Assembly: GCA_963777855.1 (NCBI GenBank)
Contig: CAVZRW010000008.1
Location: 62,001 to 126,000, forward strand
Origin: Prado023 sp963777855
Lineage (GTDB): Bacteria > Actinomycetota > Actinomycetes > S36-B12 > CAIYMF01
Direction: 5' to 3'
DNA length: 64,000 nucleotides
Program-made: the position numbers and the translations under genes
In this document: positions 17,338 through 25,528 of the stretch, one piece after another
Layout of the letters: each line of letters opens with the position of its first letter
How positions within the stretch are numbered: position 1 is the stretch's first letter
Notes under the pieces: generated by a model
Databases searched by the model: none
Told to the model about the DNA's origin: nothing
The model's input: only the letters and a program-made list of their open reading frames with translations

Positions 17338-18633
17338 ATGAACGCGCCGCCCACACGGGCCTGCACGGCTGTGGCGATCCCCCCGGGCCCCGGGGGGCTG
17401 GCCCTGCTGCTGCCCGCGCTGCGCGCCGCGTTGGCCGGCAGCGGCCCAGCGCTGGCGCTCATGCCCGCCAACGGGCCCGCCGGGTACGTCGAGCGCCTGC
17501 GCGCCGCCCTGAGACCCGGCGACCCGGTGCCCGAGTCGGTGGCCGTCGTGCTGGCCACGTCGGGCTCCACCGGCGACCCGGCCGGGGTGCTGGTGCCCGG
17601 CTCGGCGCTGACCGCTGCGGCGAGCGGTTTCGCCGCCCTCAGCGCGCGTCCGCGGGGTCACCGCTGGGTCGCCGGGCTGCCACTGCACCACGCCGGGGGG
17701 CTGATGGTGGCGGTGCGCTCGCTGCACGCCGGGACCACGCCCGTGGCCATGTCCAGCCTCGGCGGGGCCGCCCCCTTCACCCTCGCCTGCTTCGCCGAGG
17801 CGACCGAGCGAGCCACCGCCGCGAGCCGGGCCGACGGTCTACCGCTGGCGACCTCGCTGGTGCCGGCGATGCTCTCGGTGCTGGCTGCGGCCGGACCTGA
17901 GGCCCTGGACCTGCTCGGTCGCTACGACGTGGTGCTCGTCGGGGGGGCGGCCACCCCCAGGGCGCTCATGCAGCGCATGCGAGCCGCGGGCGTGCGGGCG
18001 CGCGCCACCTACGGGATGACCGAGACCTGCGGTGGCGCGGTGATCGACGACCTGCCGCTGCCCGGGGTCCGGGTGCGGGTCGGCCCCGGCGGGCGCCTGG
18101 AGATCAGCGGCGAGCAGGTCGCCCTGGGCTACCGCGACGGCCGGATGCCCGAGCGGTGGACGACGACGGGGGGCCTGCGCTGCTTCCGCACCGACGACAT
18201 CGGGGCCGTGGGTTCACACGGGACGGTCACCGTGCACGGCCGGGCCGACGACGTGGTCCAGGTGGGCGGGGCCTCGGTCTCGCTGGGGGCCGTGCGCGAC
18301 GTGATCGCCGCCGAGCCCGGGGTCGCCGAGGTGGCGGTGGTGGCCGTGCCGCACGAGCGCTACGGGGCGACCGTCGTCGCGTTCGTCGTGCCCGGGCCAG
18401 CCGTCGCAGACGGCGCAGGGACGCCCGCGGACCCCGCGGCGGACGCGTTCGGCACGGCGCTGGCCGACGCCGTCGAGGCACGGCTCGGGCGCTCCGCACG
18501 GCCCCGTGCGGTGCACCTGCGCCCCGCCCTGCCGATGCTGGCCTCCGGCAAGCCCGACCTGACCACGTTGCGCCAGCAGGCCGTGGTGGGCTGGGCGGCC
18601 CGCATGGGGGAGACTTCCGTCGCTGACCGGTAG
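17338..18633 (+). CDS. menE: o-succinylbenzoate-CoA ligase
   Basis: A 431-residue ANL-superfamily adenylating enzyme that activates o-succinylbenzoate with CoA for menaquinone synthesis. Motifs: P-loop ATSGSTGDPAGV, LPLHHAGGLM, the YGMTETCGG A5 motif, and the hinge region FRTDDIGAVG with GRADDVVQVGG; the A10 lysine is in LASGKPDL. The protein is short, as actinobacterial MenE proteins are. TAGGCT ends 7 bases before ATG 17338. It is followed by menA, 20 bases downstream, completing the pathway begun by menBCD at the left edge. Confidence 0.92.
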   Translation: MNAPPTRACTAVAIPPGPGGLALLLPALRAALAGSGPALALMPANGPAGYVERLRAALRPGDPVPESVAVVLATSGSTGDPAGVLVPGSALTAAASGFAALSARPRGHRWVAGLPLHHAGGLMVAVRSLHAGTTPVAMSSLGGAAPFTLACFAEATERATAASRADGLPLATSLVPAMLSVLAAAGPEALDLLGRYDVVLVGGAATPRALMQRMRAAGVRARATYGMTETCGGAVIDDLPLPGVRVRVGPGGRLEISGEQVALGYRDGRMPERWTTTGGLRCFRTDDIGAVGSHGTVTVHGRADDVVQVGGASVSLGAVRDVIAAEPGVAEVAVVAVPHERYGATVVAFVVPGPAVADGAGTPADPAADAFGTALADAVEARLGRSARPRAVHLRPALPMLASGKPDLTTLRQQAVVGWAARMGETSVADR

Positions 18634-18653
18634 GCGACCTGCAGGAGGACCCC

Positions 18654-19572
18654 GTGACCACGGCGCGTGACTGGCTGGCCGGAGCCCGGCCCAGGACCCT
18701 GCCTGCGGCCGTGGCCCCCGTGCTCGTGGGCACCGCGGTGGCTGCCTGGGAGGACCATGTCCTCTGGGGTCGCGCCCTGCTGGCCCTGGTGGTGGCCCTG
18801 GCCCTGCAGGTCGGGGTCAACTACGCCAACGACTACAGCGACGGCATCCGCGGCACCGACGCCGCACCGCGTCGGACCGGTGCGCCTGGTCGGGCAGGGG
18901 CTGGCGACGCCCGGCGGCGGTGCAAGCGCGCGGCGCTGGCCTCGTTCGCCGTGGCCGGGGTCGGCCGGGCTCGCCCTCGTGGTCGCCATCGGGCCTGGTG
19001 GCTGCTTCGTGCGTCGGTGCGGCGGCCATCGTGGCCGGCCTGGTTCTACACCGGCGGGCCGCGGCCCTACGGCTACGCGGGGCTCGGCGAGGTGTTCGTG
19101 TTCGTGTTCTTCGGCGTGGTCGCCGTGGCCGGCACCGACGTACGTGCAGACCGGCGCGCTGACGCTGGCTCGCGCTGGCGGCGTCGGTCCCCGTCGGGCC
19201 TGCTGGCCGTGCGCGCTCCTCGTCGTCAACAACCTGCGCGACATCCCCGGCGACACCGACGCCGGCAAGCGCACGCTGGCGGTGCGCCTCGGCGATCGGC
19301 CCACCCGGCGGCTCTACGCGGGCCTCGTCGGGATCGCCCTGGCCGTGCCGGCGATCGTCGGAGTGCTCGGATTCCTGGATCCGGCCGCCTGGCCGGCCGC
19401 GGCGGTGCTCGGCATCGGCGCGGTCATCCCGGCCGTGGGCCCGCTGCGCATCGTGCGCGAGGGTGCCCTCGGTCGGGAGCTGGTGCCCGCCCTGGCCGGC
19501 ACGGGCGCCCTGCTGCTGGCCTACGGCGTGCTGCTCAGTGCGGGCATCGCGCTCGGTGCGCTGACCCGTTAG
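18654..19572 (+). CDS. menA: 1,4-dihydroxy-2-naphthoate polyprenyltransferase (frameshifted)
   Basis: Integral-membrane UbiA-family prenyltransferase attaching the isoprenoid tail to DHNA. The first Asp-rich motif NYANDYSDGIRGTD and the second, NNLRDIPGDTDAGKRTLAV, are both present and identify MenA. The region 18885-19210 shifts frame several times (the YTGGPRPYGYAGLGE helix is readable in one frame), so the ends lie in different frames. The GTG at 18654 has AGGAGG upstream. The break cluster is probably sequence error, because both catalytic motifs are intact. Confidence 0.9.
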
Positions 19573-19672
19573 GTCGACGCGGCCCAATCGCCCACACCAC
19601 GGCCGATCCCAGCCCCGGGCTCGCCCGGGCCGGCGGTGCGCAGTAGCCTGCGGCCAACCCCCAGGAGGACCC

Positions 19673-21474
19673 ATGCTGCTGTTCAACCCCGCCGCCTACA
19701 AGCCCGAGTTCCTCGACAGTCCAGCCGCAGCACCCTGACCGCGCTGGTGGACTTCTTCGAGTCCAAGGGCCTGGCCGAGATGAAGGACGAGTACCACGCA
19801 GGCACCTGGTACACCGACTACCTGGAGTTCGTGGCCCGTCACCGGCTGTTCGCGGGCGTGGCCACCCCCGCGGCCGTCGGCGCGCTGCTGGAGGGCACGC
19901 CCGCTGCCGGCGAGGAGCCCGCCCGCTGGGACACCGCCCGGATCAACGAGCTCAACGAGATCCTGGGCTTCTACTCCCTGGACCACTGGTACGCCTGGCA
20001 GGTCAGCGTCCTGGGCCTGGGCCCGGTGTGGTTCAGCGCCAACGAGGGCGCCAAGAAGCTGGTCGGCGAGCTGCTGGCCCAGGGCGGGATCTTCGGGTTC
20101 GGCCTGTCCGAGCGGACCCACGGCGCCGACATCTACTCCACCGACATGATCCTGACCCGCTCGGGTGAGGGCTGGGTCGCCAACGGCGGCAAGTACTACA
20201 TCGGCAACGGCAATGCCGCGGCGCGCGTGAGCGTGTTCGGCCGCTTCGCCGACGACGACCCGGAGCACCCCGGGGAGTACGTGTTCTTCCTGGCCGATCC
20301 GGCCCACGAGCGCTACGAGCTGGTCAAGAACACCGTGCAGGCCCAGATGTACGTCTCGGAGTTCGTGCTGCGCGACTACCCGGTGACCGGCGCCGACCTG
20401 CTGCACGTCGGCCGGCCCGCGTGGGACGCGGCCCTGGGCACGGTCAACGTGGGCAAGGTCAACCTCGGCTGGGCCTCCATCGGCATCGCCGAGCATTCCT
20501 TCTACGAGGCGGTGGCCCACGCCAACAACCGGATCCTGTACGGCACTCGGGTCACGACCTTCCCGCATGTGCGCCGGATGCTGGCCGACTCCTACGCGCG
20601 CCTGCTGGCGATGAAGCTCTACGCCGCGCGCTCGGCGGACTACCTGCGCGCCGCGTCGGCCGAGGACCGCAGGTTCCTGCTCTACAACCCCATCACCAAG
20701 ATGAAGGTCACCAGCGAGGGCGAGCGGGTGATCAACCTGCTCTGGGAGGTCATCGCCGCCCGCGGGTTCGAGAAGGACACCTACTTCGAGTCCGCGGTGC
20801 GCGACATCCGTGCGCTGCCCAAGCTCGAGGGCACCGTGCACGTGAACCTCGCGCTGGTGCTGAAGTTCCTGCCGAAGTACCTGGCCGCCGCGGCCGGGGC
20901 GGGGGGCAGCTACGCGCCGGTCGGCGTGCGCCGCGAGGCCGCCGACGACGCCTACCTGTTCGCGCAGGGCCCGGCCTCGGGCCTGGGTCGCATCGAGTTC
21001 CACGACCCGCGACCGGCCTTCGCGCGCTTCTCCCACCTGCCCAACGTGGCGACGTTCGTGGGCCAGATGCAGGCCCTCGGGACGATGCTGGTGACCGCGC
21101 CGCCGTCCACGGAGCAGTCCGAGGACCTGGACTTCCTGCTGACCCTGGGCCAGCTGTTCACGCAGGTCGTCTACGCCCAGCTCGTGGCCGAGGCCGCCGG
21201 GCTGGCGCTCTCCGAGGATCCGCAGGGGTGCCGCGCGGGCTCGGTCTCAGACCTGACCGACCTCACCGAGGCGCATGTGGACCGGATGTTCGCGGTCTTC
21301 GTCCAGGACGTGGCGGAGTTCGCCGTCGCCCTGCACGGGCAGGCCTCGGCCACCGAGGCCCAGCAGGCAGGGGCGCTGACGCTGATCGCCCGGCCGACCA
21401 TCGAGGCCGACGCCGAGGAGGCGTTCGTCACCGAGGTGCTGGCCTACGACGGCGCCTGGACGATGACCCCCTGA
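19673..21474 (+). CDS. acyl-CoA dehydrogenase family protein (one N-terminal frameshift)
   Basis: A roughly 600-residue acyl-CoA dehydrogenase-like flavoprotein. The start MLLFNPAAYKPEFLDS at ATG 19673 follows CCAGGAGGACCC and matches the typical N-terminus of this family. A single missing base near 19722 moves the rest (from LTALVDFFESKGL) into another frame. Family segments include FGFGLSERTHGADIYSTD, YYIGNGNA, MKVTSEGERVINLLWEVIAARGFEKDTYFE and IRALPKLEGTVHVN. The substrate is unknown, probably an acyl-CoA. A -10-like TAGCCT lies about 25 bases upstream. Confidence 0.85.
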
Positions 21475-21491
21475 ACCCGGCCCGTCGGGGC

Positions 21492-21941
21492 TCAGCGGGC
21501 CCGCGTGCTCGCGAGGCGCTCGGCCAGGGCGCTGAGCTCCGCATGCAGGGTGCGGTACTGCGCCTCGTCGTCGACGAGGTGGCCGACCAGGGCCGCGGGG
21601 ACGTCCGCGGCCCGGTCGGCCAGCGCCTGGCCGGCCTCGGTGAGCACGACGCTCACGCGCCGCTCGTCGTCGGCGCTGCGGACCCGGGTCAGCAGCCCGC
21701 TGAGCTCCAGTCGCTTGAGCAGCGGTGAGAGGGTCCCGGAATCCAGGGACAGGCGCTCACCGAGCTCGCCGACGCTCAGCCCGTCGCGCTCCCACAGCAC
21801 GAGCATGACCAGGTACTGGGGGTAGGTCAGGCCCAGGTCGGCAAGCAGGGGGCGGTAGGCGGCCGTGAGCTCGCGGCTGATCCGCTGGAACAGGAAGCAG
21901 AGCTGGTTGTCCAGCAGCAGCTGCGGCCGCGGGAGGGTCAT
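21492..21941 (-). CDS. ohrR: OhrR-type organic-peroxide-sensing MarR regulator
   Basis: A 149-residue MarR-family repressor. Cys15 in DNQLCFLF is the reactive peroxidatic cysteine position of OhrR, followed by AYRPLLADLGLTYPQYLVML, the OhrR N-terminal signature. The winged helix is LSVGELGERLSLDSGTLSPLLKRLE with wing ADDERRVSVVLTE. Only one conserved Cys is visible, so it is the one-Cys type. Its ATG overlaps the stop of the glutathione-peroxidase gene (ATGA), and the shared promoter carries an OhrR-like palindrome. Confidence 0.88.
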   Translation of the reverse strand: MTLPRPQLLLDNQLCFLFQRISRELTAAYRPLLADLGLTYPQYLVMLVLWERDGLSVGELGERLSLDSGTLSPLLKRLELSGLLTRVRSADDERRVSVVLTEAGQALADRAADVPAALVGHLVDDEAQYRTLHAELSALAERLASTRAR

Positions 21942-22429
21942 GCCGCCTGGCTGGCCAGCATCGCCTCGATGTCCTCGGCCAGGGCGGCCGGCTCGGTCGT
22001 GGGCGAGTAGCGGGTCACCGTGGTGCCGTCACCGGCGACCAGGAACTTGGTGAAGTTCCACTTCACCGACGAGCCGAGCAGGCCCTTGGTCTGCTCCTTC
22101 ACGAAGGCGAACACCGGGTGGGTGTCCTTGCCGTTGACGTCGACCTTGGTCGTCAGCGGGAACGTGACACCGAAGTTGATGCGGCAGAACTCCTCGATGG
22201 CGTCGTCGTCGCCGGGCTCCTGGTGGGCGAACTGGTCGCACGGGAAGCCGATGACGACCAGGCCCTGGGGGCCGTAGGTCTCATGCAGGGCCTGCAGGCC
22301 GTCGTACTGGGGGGTGAACCCGCACTTGCTGGCGGTGTTCACGATCAGCACCGGGCGGCCCCGGAACTGCGCGAGGTCGATCTCGTCGCCACGGTTGGAG
22401 GTCACGGTCAGGTCATAGAGTGTGGTCAT
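21938..22429 (-). CDS. glutathione peroxidase-family thiol peroxidase
   Basis: A 163-residue GPx-fold peroxidase. The catalytic tetrad positions are visible: Cys in NTASKCGFTPQYDGL, Gln in CDQFAHQEPG, and Trp-Asn in KWNFTKFLV. Bacterial homologues use thioredoxin-type donors more than glutathione. The ATG at 22429 follows CACAAT by 6 bases and is probably leaderless. It is the first gene of a two-gene operon with ohrR, so the peroxidase probably replaces the usual OhrR partner Ohr here. Confidence 0.92.
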   Translation of the reverse strand: MTTLYDLTVTSNRGDEIDLAQFRGRPVLIVNTASKCGFTPQYDGLQALHETYGPQGLVVIGFPCDQFAHQEPGDDDAIEEFCRINFGVTFPLTTKVDVNGKDTHPVFAFVKEQTKGLLGSSVKWNFTKFLVAGDGTTVTRYSPTTEPAALAEDIEAMLASQAA

Positions 22430-22435
22430 GGATCC

Positions 22436-22465
22436 ATTGTGCACGATTTAATCGCACACTGCCAA
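22436..22465 (-). promoter_or_regulatory. promoter and OhrR-type operator of gpx-ohrR
   Basis: On the minus strand TTGGCA (-35, 22460-22465), an 18-base spacer and CACAAT (-10, 22436-22441) precede the ATG by 6 bases. The spacer contains CGATTAAATCG, a perfect palindrome around a single central base (22444-22454), flanked by TGTGCG and GTGCACA-like sequence (22438-22458). An AT-rich palindrome inside the promoter next to an ohrR gene fits an OhrR autorepression site. Confidence 0.7.
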
Positions 22466-22498
22466 TCGGTCCTGATCAGCTCCCCGACCGTCGGTCGC

Positions 22499-22953
22499 TC
22501 AGGCGGAGGGAACCCTGATGGCTGCATCGACCTCGTCGGCGCTGATCTCGCGGGTGCAGAAGAACCAGTCGACGCACGTGACACCCTCCTCCTTGCCCTC
22601 GACTCGATCCTTGGCCACGCCGCAGGACCCTGCCGGAGGGACGATGACCGGGTCGCCGGGGCGCCAGTCAGCAGGCGTCGCCACGGAGAAGGCGTCGGCG
22701 GTCTGCAGAGCGGTGACGACCCGCAGCAGCTCGTCGACGTTGCGGCCCAGGCTCAGCGGGTAGTAGATGATCGTGCGGATGGTGCCCCGGGGGTCGATGA
22801 CGAAGACCGCCCGGACGGCCTTGGTGGAGTCCTCGCCCGGCATGATCATGCCGTAGGCCCGGGCGACGTTCATCGTGATGTCCTCGATCACGGGGAAGGT
22901 CACCTCGTCCGCGGCATGGTCGCCACGATCGGGGCCTCGGGGGTGGTGGTCAC
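22499..22953 (-). pseudogene. peroxiredoxin lacking the catalytic N-terminal domain
   Basis: The C-terminal 130 residues match the archaeal/Prx6-like peroxiredoxins: FPVIED, VRAVFVIDPRGTIRTIIYYP, LGRNVDELLRVVTALQTAD, DPVIVPPAGSC and the C-terminal Cys pair TCVDWFFC. A start with a proper ribosome-binding site (GAGGAG, GTG 22953) opens a frame reading MTTTPEAPIVA, then the frame changes near 22915. Joining both gives about 150 residues, so about 70 residues including the peroxidatic PVCTTE-type motif are missing. Either a real deletion or an assembly collapse. A CsoR-type palindrome lies upstream. Confidence 0.75.
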
Positions 22954-23035
22954 GTCAGTTCTCCTCGCTCGTCGTCGGATCTGGCACTCGCCTGCTCCCG
23001 ACGCTTCACGGGAGAGGTCGCTCGCCCAGATCCGA

Positions 23036-23055
23036 ATACACCCCGAGGGGTATAT
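23036..23055. promoter_or_regulatory. CsoR/CstR-type operator-like palindrome
   Basis: ATACACCCC-GA-GGGGTATAT: nine-base arms with one mismatch around a 2-base centre. ATACCCC/GGGGTAT arms resemble operators of the CsoR/CstR/FrmR repressor family (copper, persulfide or formaldehyde sensing). It lies about 85 bases upstream of the peroxiredoxin start codon in the only non-coding DNA before that gene. No csoR-like gene is present in the window. Confidence 0.55.
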
Positions 23056-23109
23056 GGGCCGTGTGGGTGCCCCCGCCGAACCCACTGGCCGCGGCCCCGC
23101 ACCCCTGGC

Positions 23110-24597
23110 TCACCGTTGGGTCCCCCAAGGGTGCAGCTGCCCGTGGCCAGGTCTCACGACGAGCACGGCGTGGTCGACCACGTCAGCGATCGGGCGGCCG
23201 GTATCGATCAGGTGGGCCTCCGTCCATGGTGCGGGGCTGGATCGGGCGAGGGCTGCGAGCACCTCCGGCGTGGCATCCGAGGAATCGCCACCCATCGCAG
23301 CCCTGATGCGCAGTCGGGCAGCGGCCTCGTCGAGGGCCAGATCACAGCAGATCTCGTGCAGGTGGGCATGGGCCTGCCGGGCCAGGGAACGTGCCGCCTC
23401 GCGCCGACGGGGGTCGAGCCAGGTGGCGTCGAGCACGACCGAGTCGCCCCTGCCCAGGGCCAGCTCCGCCCGGCGCAGGAGCTCGTCGTACGTCTCGGCG
23501 GTTCGGGCGGGGGTGTAGATCCCCGCGAACGGGGCGGCGCCCGCGGGATCGTGGTGCGCCAGGCCGGCGATCTCCTTGCGCACGACGTCGCTGCGCATCA
23601 CTGCCCAGCCGAGCCGATCGCCCAGCCCCTCGGCGAGGGTGGACTTCCCGGTGCCGGGCAGGCCGCCGACCAGGACCAGGTGGACCTCTGCCTCGTCGAG
23701 ATGGCGACCGGCCTGGGCCAGGAACTCCGCCGCCTCCTCGCCGGCGCCGCCCTGCCCGTCAGCTGCCGCCAGGCAGGAGACCTTGCACCGCACGAGGGCG
23801 CGGTAGGCGATGTACCAGTGCTCCAGGGAGTCCGGGTGCGTCTCGGCGGCGAACTCCCGGTAGGCGTCGAGGAATCGGCGGGCGAGGTCTGCCCGACCGA
23901 GGTGCTCGAGGTCCATCGCGAGGAAGGCGACGTCGTAGAGGACGTCACCCCAGCGGAACCGGGCGTCGAACTCGACGCAGTCCAGGATCCGTGGACCGTC
24001 GTCGAGGCAGAAGATGTCCTCGGCCAGCAGGTCGCCGTGCCCGTCCACGATCCGCCCCTGGTGGACGCGCTGGTCGAGCAGCGGGCCCCGACCGTGGAGG
24101 AAGTCCAGGGCCTGGCGCCAGACTCGGGCGTGCAGGTCGCCGTCGAGGTACTGCCCGGTGAACGGCGCGGTCTCCTCGAGGTTGGTCGTCCACAGCATGG
24201 CCAGGTGCTCCACCGAGCCCGCGAGGTCCACCTCCGGCGAGCGTGCGGCGCGGGCATGGAACGCGGCCACCGTGCGGGCCACCGCCGTGAGGTTCGCCTC
24301 ATCGAAGGAGGCCTGCGCGACCAGGGTGGCCAGGCGCAGTCGCCCAGGCAACCGGCGCATCACCACGAGGTGCTCGACGGGCATGCGGTTCTCGTCGATG
24401 ACGTCATGGACCCCCAGGTACACGTCAGGGGACAGTCGACGGTTGAGCTGCACCTCGCGCCGGCAGTCAGCCAGGCGCAGCTCCCGGGTCGAGAAGTCCA
24501 GGAACGGGGTCGTGACCGGCTTGCGCACCTTGTACACCCGGTCATCGAGGAAGAACAGCACCGAGATGTGGGTCTCCACCACCGCCGCACGTTCCAC
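23110..24597 (-). CDS. bifunctional aminoglycoside-phosphotransferase-like / AAA kinase protein (Rv2004c-like)
   Basis: A 495-residue two-domain protein. The N-terminal half is an APH-like kinase fold (VETHISVLFF, VYKVRKPV, catalytic DGHGDLLAEDI, DCVEFDARFRWGDV). The C-terminal half is a P-loop kinase with GLPGTGKSTLAEGLG and SDVVRKE. The same architecture is found in Mycobacterium tuberculosis Rv2004c, a member of the DosR dormancy regulon. The GTG at 24597 is preferred over 24630 because CAGGAT ends 6 bases before it and a DosR-box-like sequence is centred 42 bp upstream. The substrate is unknown. Confidence 0.85.
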   Translation of the reverse strand: MERAAVVETHISVLFFLDDRVYKVRKPVTTPFLDFSTRELRLADCRREVQLNRRLSPDVYLGVHDVIDENRMPVEHLVVMRRLPGRLRLATLVAQASFDEANLTAVARTVAAFHARAARSPEVDLAGSVEHLAMLWTTNLEETAPFTGQYLDGDLHARVWRQALDFLHGRGPLLDQRVHQGRIVDGHGDLLAEDIFCLDDGPRILDCVEFDARFRWGDVLYDVAFLAMDLEHLGRADLARRFLDAYREFAAETHPDSLEHWYIAYRALVRCKVSCLAAADGQGGAGEEAAEFLAQAGRHLDEAEVHLVLVGGLPGTGKSTLAEGLGDRLGWAVMRSDVVRKEIAGLAHHDPAGAAPFAGIYTPARTAETYDELLRRAELALGRGDSVVLDATWLDPRRREAARSLARQAHAHLHEICCDLALDEAAARLRIRAAMGGDSSDATPEVLAALARSSPAPWTEAHLIDTGRPIADVVDHAVLVVRPGHGQLHPWGTQR

Positions 24598-24603
24598 GCG
24601 CCG

Positions 24604-24646
24604 ATCCTGCGCGCTGGCGAGGGGCGGCACGAGAGGCCAACGTCCC
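24604..24646 (-). promoter_or_regulatory. DosR-box-like site and -10 upstream of the Rv2004c-like gene
   Basis: Minus-strand GGGACGTTGGCCTC (24633-24646) matches 10 of 13 defined positions of the DosR consensus GGGACTTTNGGCCC. A -10-like CAGGAT (24604-24609) stands 6 bases before GTG 24597. Taking that codon as the transcript start, the box is centred at about -42, the usual position of a primary DosR site. GC-rich background makes chance matches possible. Confidence 0.55.
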
Positions 24647-24684
24647 GTCGGGGCTCGAGGTTCCCGCGCGAGCCGCCGCCTGCC

Positions 24685-25110
24685 TCAGGCGCCGTCCGGG
24701 CCCTCCGGGGGGCCCGAGGGCGGCGGCACCGTGCCGTTGCCGCCGGTACTGCCGGTGGACGGCCCTCCGGCGGCGCGGTCACGGCGCAGGCGCTCCATCC
24801 GGGCTGACCACGAGGCCTCGTCCAGGCGTCGGAGGAACTCGGGGTCGTCGTCCGGGGCGATCGGCCCACGCGGACCCCGCCCGCCCCCTCCGCCGGGACC
24901 GCCGTCGCCACCGCCCGACGGGGGGTTGTCCACCCGCGGACGCCCCAGGAGCACGTAGCACAACGGGCCGAGCACCGGGATGAGCACGATCACCAGCGCC
25001 CACAGCCATTTGGGGATCACGCGGACGGCCTCGCCCGGCGCGCGCAGCAGGTCGAGCAGCGCATAGATGTAGAGCGCGAGGACCGCGACTGCGAGGAGGA
25101 ACTTGCCCAC
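24685..25110 (-). CDS. small membrane protein with PLDc_N domain
   Basis: A 141-residue protein. Two transmembrane helices (residues about 2-22 and 33-55, the second with WLWALVIVLIPVLGPLCYVLLG) form a phospholipase-D-nuclease N-terminal (PLDc_N) module, as in many small actinobacterial membrane proteins. The C-terminus is Gly/Pro-rich and charged, low in complexity. The GTG at 25110 is chosen because AAAGGGG lies just upstream and the helix follows at once. The function is unknown. Confidence 0.8.
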   Translation of the reverse strand: MGKFLLAVAVLALYIYALLDLLRAPGEAVRVIPKWLWALVIVLIPVLGPLCYVLLGRPRVDNPPSGGGDGGPGGGGGRGPRGPIAPDDDPEFLRRLDEASWSARMERLRRDRAAGGPSTGSTGGNGTVPPPSGPPEGPDGA

Positions 25111-25204
25111 CGCGACCCCTTTCCGGCCAGTGCTCCTCAGGCTAGCCCGCGTATCGACCTGCGGCCACCAGAGCGGGTGCAGGACGCGGCGTAGGCTCGG
25201 ACCC

Positions 25205-25528
25205 ATGAGCGAGCAGATCCCGGACCAGAGCCCCGACCTCGAGCAGGTCGCCCCCACCCCGCCGGCCCCGGTGCCGCACGCCGGCATCCGCTACGCCGTG
25301 CTGCGGATGTCGATGATGCTGACCATCGGCGGGGTGCTCTACCTGGTCGGGATGCGCAGCTGGCCGCTGCTGTTCGCGACGGTGCTCGTCTCCGGGATCG
25401 CCAGCTACTTCGTGTTCCTGCGCCAGCGCGAGGCCGCCGCGCGCAACCTCGAGGCGTCCGTCGAGGGCTGGAAGGGCCGGCGCGGTGGGCCGCACTCCGC
25501 CGAGGCGGGTCCTCAGACCCCCGCGTAG
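25205..25528 (+). CDS. DUF4229-like two-helix membrane protein
   Basis: A 107-residue protein with a Pro-rich N-terminus, two hydrophobic segments (SMMLTIGGVLYLVGMRSW and LLFATVLVSGIASYFVFL) and the following RQREAAARNLEASV helix, the pattern of DUF4229. Homologues commonly sit next to ccsB in actinobacteria. TAGGCT ends 7 bases before the ATG (leaderless). The 3' end overlaps the convergent ccsB gene by 16 bases. Confidence 0.75.
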   Translation: MSEQIPDQSPDLEQVAPTPPAPVPHAGIRYAVLRMSMMLTIGGVLYLVGMRSWPLLFATVLVSGIASYFVFLRQREAAARNLEASVEGWKGRRGGPHSAEAGPQTPA

